Below, in pieces: positions 52,301 to 61,300 of a stretch of 64,000 nucleotides of DNA (its first letter is position 1; the number at the start of each line of letters is the position of its first letter). The translations under genes were made by a program, and so were the position numbers. The notes beneath the pieces were generated by a model that did no database searches, was not told the DNA's origin, and saw only the letters and a program-made list of their open reading frames with translations. The stretch comes from Macropodus opercularis (Eukaryota > Chordata > Actinopteri > Anabantiformes > Osphronemidae): NCBI GenBank assembly GCA_030770545.1, contig CM061100.1, positions 5,835,501 to 5,899,500 of the forward strand, given 5' to 3'.

Positions 52301-55300
52301 CTCTAGAGCTTGGAAATTACTTCTCCACATAAAAGTCCTATAAAATTGATGGATGATTAAGACACTGATCACCAGTTGCCTGATGGATCAAGTGGATAAA
52401 CCTCAGCTCACAAATTTTCTAAAATGGAGGCCTTGATTATATTTAGATGTATAGCCACTGTCACTGCAGCTCTGGTATATTAAATCAGTAAAAAAAAGCT
52501 AAGTACACTTTAAGATGTGACTCAGCTACAGCAAAGAGGCTCGTGTTGGTTGAATTAGACCCCAGAGACACTGGTCCTGTCCCGGCCACGTTATGGATAG
52601 CTACCATAAAATAAGTATTTTGCTGACAAGAGCTCTCGGCCTTCCTTCAGAATGGTAATGGTGTGCATGAAAGCACAGTAAAACACAAATGCACATGCAT
52701 GATGGGAATAGTGTTGTGACCATTACATGAAGCACCTAAACAATAGATGGACATACTTGGAGACTGGTTTAAGGCAACTCAACCTTCTAATCACACGAAC
52801 ATAGGCGAGCGTATATTTTAAAAAAACAACAATCTAACCTTTAACTCTTCGAACCTCCAGCAGAGAAAAAAACGCTTCGCACGCACAGCGCTGTGTTATG
52901 TTCACCTGATCGCACATCATCACACTGTGATTTCACCCAGTTCGCCAGCGTCGCACTGCTTCCTACCTCTTCTCAATCAAAACAACCTCTATGGTGCTTC
53001 AGGTGTGCAAAACATAATTAATTGTTTAAACCCAATAAGCTCAAACACCACATTAAATAATGGACATGACGCATGCACAGCTACACAATACAATGGTTCA
53101 TACACAAAAATCGGCTTCATACAAATCTGATACTGAATTAAATTTGATAGGTATGCAGAGATGACTGAACGTGTTGCTGCTGTGGTGCTAAGTGGAGAAT
53201 ATTCAGAGTTGTTGGTCATTAGTGATGACTGCATTCTGTCAATTAGATACTAAAAGCAATTTCTGGGAAATAGTGAAAAATCTGTGTCCTCGCACTTAAT
53301 AGAATTCTCAGATTCACTAGTGGAAACCATTACCACATTTACATAGCAGGTTTGGTACAGTATAATACCAGCGACAGTGCAATATAACAATAAAACCCAG
53401 TAAGTGAAAATTTAACCATCATCCTCAGCTCGGTGCCTCTGAACATCCTCACTCTCATGTTTATGACATGTTTATCACAAGCTTTTTAAAAAGTGACATT
53501 AAAGTCAGAGTAGCTTGAAGCATCCATCAAGTCACTGACGCTTGCAAAATGTTTTTCTGGCAAACTACAACTTCTAAGCTCTAAAAAAAAAATGGCACAA
53601 TGATTTCTGTCCTTCCAATTTCATGCAGTTTAGCAACACAGTGGGCACAGCATAAATCTCCTTCTCCTCACATTTGAATGTTCTTGAACAGGACAATCGG
53701 TCCGTAGCACTTACATCTCCACTGTCAAATAGCAGGTGCTGCTGAAGCGAGCTTGCCTCTCTGACAAACCACTTTTTGGGCCCGACCCGGTCGGCCAAGT
53801 TACCCATGATGACTCTGTGATGACCCTGATGCACTCCACTTGCCAATAGTCTTGCACAGTGTCTCTCCTTGTTCTCCGAGTGTTTGGTTTACCTGAACTA
53901 TACTTTCTGCTTCCTCTCTAGGACCCTGCGTCACTGACACACTTACACTTAACTTTCCAGAGCGCAACTGCAAACCTCTCAAACACACACACACACATTC
54001 CTTTCTCGGATAAATCTGGGTTAGATCAGTTCTGTTTTGAGCAAGTACTAAAATAGGATGACCTCCAGCTATGGAGGAGAAGGACAGGAGTAGACAAAGG
54101 GAGGAGAGCGGACCGTGACGGGATGAGAGATTAAAAGCTTATGAAAACACAATTATTAACAATTTTAAGTATTACAACTAAAAGAGAAAATGAAATGTTA
54201 TTACTTCTATAGGACGGAAGTAGAAAGTAGTCAATGAAGACACCAAGATAAAACCTATTTGAACAAAACAACAGCAATTCTGAGAACTTGTCTTTGCATT
54301 TGTGCTTCATTATGGTGAGGAGAGCAGGGAAGTCACACGATGAATTGCTCAGCTGGGAAAAGCAGTATGTGGTGATAGATTCCACATATGTTGCTGTGAT
54401 CCCCTGGGAATTACAGCAAATTTCCACTTTTGGTCAACATGGACTCCGTTGGGTTTTGTCTTATATATATATATATACAGCATGTGTGTGTGTTGATGCC
54501 TTGACGCATATACTTACACTAGACATGTTACAGTATGTCCCTGCAGCACATTTGTTTCCTTTTAGCTACGGACTGTCCCCCTTCTTCTAAAGTAAGCATA
54601 TTTCACATATTTTACACATGCCTTGTGTTGATGTTCGATTATTAGAGGTCGTTGGTCCAGCCTGATTGTCCCTCAGTCTCTTTTGCACACAACGTTCAAC
54701 CTCTGCAAAGACTCACGGGTGGACACCGTTTGTTTACACTGCGCAAACAGAATGTGGCTTATGACAAAGGAATTATGTTACAGACTAAAAGCTGCTTCCT
54801 TCAGAGAGACGCGAGCTGCAGGAAGAGCCAAGTCTACGCAGCGTTTCGTTGTGGCTGCAGTTCGATCTGACAGGTGTATCAAGAGACGACTGCACACTTT
54901 GTGCATGTGTGTGCGTGAAGCTGTGTGGGGTTTATCTGATAGGGTTGGACGGAGGAATGAGTCTGACAGGGGGAGGCTGAGGAGTAAATCTTAACTGTAA
55001 ACAAGAAGACACACACTCACAGTCTCTTTGCTGTTTCTCCCCCTGTCTGCTTGTCTGTCTCGTGTCATATAATCTGCACTAGTTTGGTATTTTTGGGAGC
55101 ACTGTTACAAAGCTGCCTCAGCTGACGGCTGTTGCCCAGTGAACCAATCGCTCTTTCCAAGCCTAAGGTGTCAAGCTGTCAACGGGCCCTACTGCTATGT
55201 ACGATAATTGGAAACGCGTTTGTTCATATACAGCATTTATGACATCTTTGAGCCACAAGGAACAAAGAGCCTTGCAGAGAAAACTAAAGTAGAATTTACT

Positions 55301-58300
55301 AAATATAAACAAAGCAGAGAGAAACAGCAGAAATAAAACAAAGTATAAGAGCTGACACAACAATTGTTGCAGACAGTTGTCACGTCATATTAAATCTAAG
55401 TTCTGCCTTTAACTTCTCTCAGTCTCTCTGTGTCGCTCCTGTGCTGTCTTACGTAAGTGTTTCTATTTATATATGCTGCCTAATTGGATCGAGTGAATAA
55501 TATTGGAGCCCTTTCCTTCCTCTTTTCCAGCCTGTGGGACAGATATCAGGTCTCTCTCAATCTGTCTGGAATTTCTGAAAAAAAGCCCTGTAAAAGATTC
55601 ATAAGCTGCTAATGAGGTTATGCAGCACATCTCAAATCAGAAAATAGTGTCGTCACGCCATGTGGTCGGAGTGTTTGGGGTTTAGATATTCGCTGGGTAA
55701 AGATTAAGGATGAGAAGACCTTTGCAGCAAAAACAAAGAAAATAAAGTAAGAAACAATAGCGTCACCAGTTTCCCAGCGGGCTCACAATCAATTCTGAGA
55801 CACACCTCAGTTTAAGTGGAGGGCCTTTAAATAGCTGGAGTTTCATATACAGTAATTATTCCCAAGACACAAAATGTGGCACTGTCCTTAAATGTGTGAC
55901 ACATGTACAGTATCTCTTGTCGTATATACTGTACAGTGTCCCCTGAAACCAGTGTGAAGGTCTATTAAAAATGTGTAACACACACAAGGCTTCACACTAA
56001 CTCACTCCTAGTCCCACATTGCTTTCACAGGTGCCCCAGCCACCAAGAGGGAGCTGGTAGCAATAACTACAGGAAGCTCTTTTTCACTCACACTGTCACT
56101 TATGACTAATGCTGCTGCTGTGTTTGTGACGGCCCGTCCTCTACCACCCGAGAGAAGGAAGCCTAAACGTCCGTTGTGTCTGACGAGATGTGAAAGCGGT
56201 GACAAAAAGCTGTAGTTTTTGCGCAGGTGATGCGGTTTCCACATCCGTTTGTCAGTCCAACCCTGCTGTGCAAGACGGACACACGAGACCCAGCTACGTG
56301 CAAGTGGAGGAAGGCTCACCTTCATACAAATAAGCTGGGACAGATCAGCAACAATCTGTCGAGAGCCAACAGGGATCATCTTGATTCCAGCTGTAACCAC
56401 AGAGCCCTGCGGGTTTTTGTTTGTAGTGTGAACGCCTCATTATAGTGAATAAACAACTTACATTTTCCAAATTTTCCAATCCACTTGGTGGATTCCAGCT
56501 TCCTTGTAGCAGGGTGTAGCCCTTAGCTCATTTTTGTCAGTTGATATAACATATTATAACTAGTATTTGAATGTGTTAAATACATTAAATCACTCAATTC
56601 CATCCTTACAGTGTGGTAGCCAGTATTCTAGTACTGAGACATTTGCAGATTTAGCAGGTTGTAATGTAGAGGTGATAGTGGTACATATGTCCACAGGATA
56701 AGAATCAAGTGGCTCCAGAGAGTATGTGCTTACAGTTACAGATCGAGGATGGAGCGAGTGAGTGAGAAGGTGGAAGAGAGCGATGACTGGAACAGCACCG
56801 TTAAAAAAAGGAAGAGCTGCAGAGGAGAGGGAGGGGCAGCGGCGGAATAGATGAGGAGAGGACGACTGGCAACCACCACACACTCATTAACCAAAGCACA
56901 GTTGCCAAGTCTCGCTAAGACCATCTTTCAAAGTACTAAAACGCTGTTGTAGTCATATATTTTTGATTCTGCTGAAACAACGGAAATTCTCAGTTACGCA
57001 GTGTTGAATAATTGGGGAACAAAGCGTTGAAATATTAATAACAGTTTTTCCATTTCACGTTAAAAGCCTGGGAGGTGTTACAGCAGAAAGGGGGATGATT
57101 GCTTGTCACAACAACAAAGACTGGTTCAACAACAAAACCACATGCATCATATTTGAACAAATTATTTCATTTTATGCTGAGTATGCCAATCTGTGAGCCA
57201 GGGCCCTATGAATAACTAGAACGAAAGAATCCTTTATGGTGGAATAAATATTTACTGACAGAACTAGGTTTGACACACACAGGAACACAAAGTAAAGAAC
57301 TTTCATTAAAGCTTTCTGTTAATCCTCGTATCTTCAGTGTAATGTGATTTCCAGCAGACTCTACGACCCCTCTGGCTCTCAGACACAGCAGGCTGCTCAC
57401 ATCAGACCCTCCTTTTCCCCATTTCCCCGTCTAGTTCTCTTTGAAAACACAAACAACCTTCTTACCTCGGTCATGTGAATAAGGTAGAATCTCAGTTCTT
57501 CAGCAAAATCTGTAAAATTAAACAAACAAAAGAAAAAACACAGATTAGGTTTGATTTAGTCTTTACATCTATAAATTTACAGAATATCTTTTCTTTATTT
57601 AATTACATTGATTAATTTCATATGCTTGCTTTGATTTCTGATTAAATTTCCCAGACACGTCTAGAGATAAGAAGCCTTTACAAACATTCAACCATATCTC
57701 ACTGAAAATGTGCTCCGTGCGACAGGCCTGTGTGTCTGGCGTTAAGATGAATAGCTTTAATCGAGGGACCCTGCCCACAACACACACACTCTACACGCAT
57801 ATTCTATATGCTGTGGTACTGTTCACTTTCTATATGTATAATATGGTAAACTGTGTCACATATATTCACGTGTCAGTACATACCCAGGCCAAGTGACGCT
57901 AAGATGACATTTAAAATAATTGTGTTCTGGAAAGAAAGGATCATCCAAGCGATCCCCCATAAATCATTTTCCCATTGCACGTCATCCTTAATTAGTACAA
58001 TGTCTATCAATATCTATAAAAGCTAAAACCTTAAGCATCCCTCGCATCGCATGAAATATTCACTATGCTGCAGTAAAGAAGAAGCCAAGCCCACGTTCAG
58101 ATTATGAAGATGTTGTGATTAGTATGTAATGTCAGTGCAACAGGGCCCATGTGAGCTGCTGCTGTTTGTAATATTAGTCCTGTTTGTCTTCACAACCAAC
58201 AGCAGAGGTCACTGTTGGATGATTTTTTGGTTGTCAGCGGACGAGCAGGGTTCAGGTTTGTACTGGGCTCCTAACGTCGTAGCTCACAAATCGAATGATG

Positions 58301-61300
58301 CTGTGAAGTTCACATCGCTCCTCTATAGCTGTATGTTTAGGTGCAATGTCATTCTCTGTGAAAATCTCTGTGTTAACTTTAAGGTGGAAGGTGTAGTGAA
58401 CTTACAACCTCTGATTCAGATTCACTCCCTAGTGGACTGAGAAACAAGCACATCACACAACAAACATCTTACTGTTTATCGTCTCTTCTTAATTTGATAC
58501 TTTCAGGACTTGTCACATGATCTTGTATGATTAAAGCAGGAGGTTTGTCAGTGATTGTCTTTGGATATTTACATGATCATGTTTTTTTTGTGTTTGATAC
58601 CACCGTCAGTGTTTCCCACGCTCTTCTGCCTACTATCAGTGTAGCAGGAACACAGGAAAGCCCCTGTATTGAACTTGCAATGTGTCATTACAAGCACACA
58701 CACACACACACACACACGCATGTCAAACACACCCCTGCTGAAACAAACACAAGCCCCCGGCACCTCTTTCCTGAGTGACGCTGCTGTGGCGAAATAACAA
58801 TGACAGGCAACAGGGCGGAGATCTGTGTCTGTGTGTGTCCTCTAACGAAACCCACACAGACACGCAAACCCTACTGCATCCCCCTCCCTGGTGATCTCTG
58901 ATTGTTTAGGTGAAGGGTGGAGGTCAAAATTGGCCTGGAGGAGACCAGTGATGTCTGATCAGGAAGCTACTGTACGTCCTTACTTCAGAATCGTCATGTA
59001 TCTGTGATTAATAACCTCTTTCAGTGACTTGGTCATATGGAAAATGTTTGGGTAGCATAAAAATGATGAATTCACTTTATTTAATGCACAGGTCAAGAAT
59101 CTGCTTGTTGTTTTGTCAAACGTTGATTCAGCGGCTATATCCCTCGCGCTGATAGTAACACTGTAGCACTTTGCATCTCTAAAGTTGAGTCAGAGTCAGT
59201 ATTGCAACACAACATTAGCTTACACCAATGCATCTAACAACTAAAACTTAAACAATAAGCCGCAACAAAACTACAACCAATGCGGTTTGTAGAAAACTAA
59301 GTGCTTTCATGTTTTGTCATGTTCATGCACTGCACACTTACAGTGTAATGTAGGTGTGGGTCTGTGGGTCTAAACTTGTGTGCTTCTCCACTTGCTCAGA
59401 CTCAAGCATCACTCCAAACTTTCCCATGTCCTCGTCCACAACACAGATATTTACAGTGAGCGCTATTTATTTGACTTGCCTGCTGGCCAAGCGAGTCTCT
59501 CCATTCTGCCAGAGGAGACGGTTGTTTACACTAAGGTGAAATAAAAAGACAAAGCAACAGGAACTTGGGCAGTGTTTCCCTAAATAGTTGTGCAATTTGA
59601 GTATTTAAGTATGTTTAATCTGTGTCGCGCTACAAAATGTGGCAACGTGCAGATAACATTGTTTGGAGATGTATTTACGGAGCGAAATATTGGCTGATGT
59701 TTTGCTGATTTAGGACTTTTAATATGTTGGTGTAGTAAACAGAGCTGACGTACTTGACGTACTGTAAGTACAGTTTGTCTTTTGTCTCAGACTGGTGATG
59801 TATATTGTCTTGGACTCGTCACATGCTTTAAAAGGACTTAGTAATACTAAGACTAGTATTTTTTCCATCCCTGAAATTTACTTTGTCTGTACTTTCACTC
59901 TTCCTTCCTTTCTTCCTTCCTTTCTTCCTCCCTTCCTTCCTTCCTTGTTGCACTGCAGTTTTATGTGACTTTAGAGGCTATATTTAAAGGACATGATTTC
60001 CTACTGTACTGTAAGTTCCTCTGCAGTATTTTTAAACTGCACATGCTGTTTGATTAGTATAAATTGTACTGCAATCATAGACATCATAAAACATCATAGA
60101 ACTGACAAACAAGTGCTACAAACTATTTATTTCTGTCTTGATGTTTTCCTTTACAATGCGACTTCAGCCTCAGGACCGTGACTCGACTTGAACCTGTTTT
60201 GACTCTGTTTTGACCTGTTGGACCAGGACACGCAAATAACAGCCACACTTGGACATTTCTGGTTAGCTTGACAAATCTAGGCTTTGGTGTAAGGTGCGTT
60301 TATGCGTACGTACCATCCTGGAGCCGCAGATGTCGGAGGAACAAGGGACTCTGAAGGACGTTGCACCTGCCTGGCTCATCTTCTCTAGTCACCAGCATCA
60401 GGTCGTTGTAGACAAACACCGTAACCTAAAATTGTAGGGTCAGAGATGGATAAAGGTGAAGGAGAGCAGAACATGAATATGGAACACACACAAAAACAAG
60501 ACGCTTCTGTCTCACATGATCTCACTGTGACTTTCCAACTGAAAGTTAACACTTCTCACAAACAACGATCTGAAATGAGATGCACTTTAAAGAATTTCTC
60601 TCCTTCGTGTCACACAACACAGGAAATGCAAGTCACACATGAGTTAGGGTCACACATTTACACCTACCCACATCCAGCTGTGTGGCTTCTCATGTATTCT
60701 ACAGCTAGTAGCTCTCTTTTGTATTCTTTAGCCAGCTTATGAACTTTACATTTACTCTACTTTACATGCAGTAGCACCTCGGCCCCACATTGCTTACGGG
60801 GCTGTGAAGCAATAAAACTTTCTTTCAACAGATGCACAAAACGCCCATTGTGATCAATTACTGTCAGCCTGAGTGATTGCAGATGTGATCAAGACCGATG
60901 CATCACACCATGACAGCATGTGCTTAGCTTTATGGCTCTGTGGTTCTAACGTTAGCACGGCAAAACACAGCGAAATAAGAGGAATAACTAGATGACACAG
61001 TGAAGCGAAGCCTCGACGTAGGCACGATGGCACACACACCAGAGGCTTCCTCTAAAGGGTGATATAGCAGAGAAGGTATTTCAGACATAGCCAGTTTGCG
61101 GTTTGTGTTATGTTGTGTTGTGTCGTGCTGTGTGGGTTTGAGTGGGTGGAAGTAAGTGTAAAGCACAAGGACAAAGCACTTGAGAAACAAGCAGCAACGG
61201 TTCTCACACAGACTTGCTTGTGTCTAGGTAACCTTCACCAAGGTCAGACAAAAACATTTTACAAAACATAACATAACTGCTCAAATAAGTAAAGGAACAA

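Larger units (their letters stand above)
47508..57465 (-). other. rgs3: rgs3 intron, 10 kb
   Basis: It contains the 87-bp CA tract, two TA repeats, a 19-bp poly-T run and the possible alternative first exon at 53715-53807. Nothing else with coding character was seen. Confidence 0.7.
57510..60313 (-). other. rgs3: rgs3 intron, 2.8 kb
   Basis: CA and CTTC repeats are present, and there is no coding sequence. A 103-codon plus-strand ORF at 58129-58440 has no recognisable features. Confidence 0.75.

Noticed and set aside
53715..53814. The 53.7 kb exon as an internal rgs3 exon.
   Set aside because: From the nearest AG it is 100 nt, which breaks the phase between the exons at 57466 and 47507. Those two join directly to give MTE-KCDCLLSLEA, as in mammals.
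58129..58440. A 103-codon plus-strand ORF with a hydrophobic N-terminus.
   Set aside because: It has no recognisable family, and it lies in an intron without promoter or splice signals that would support it.
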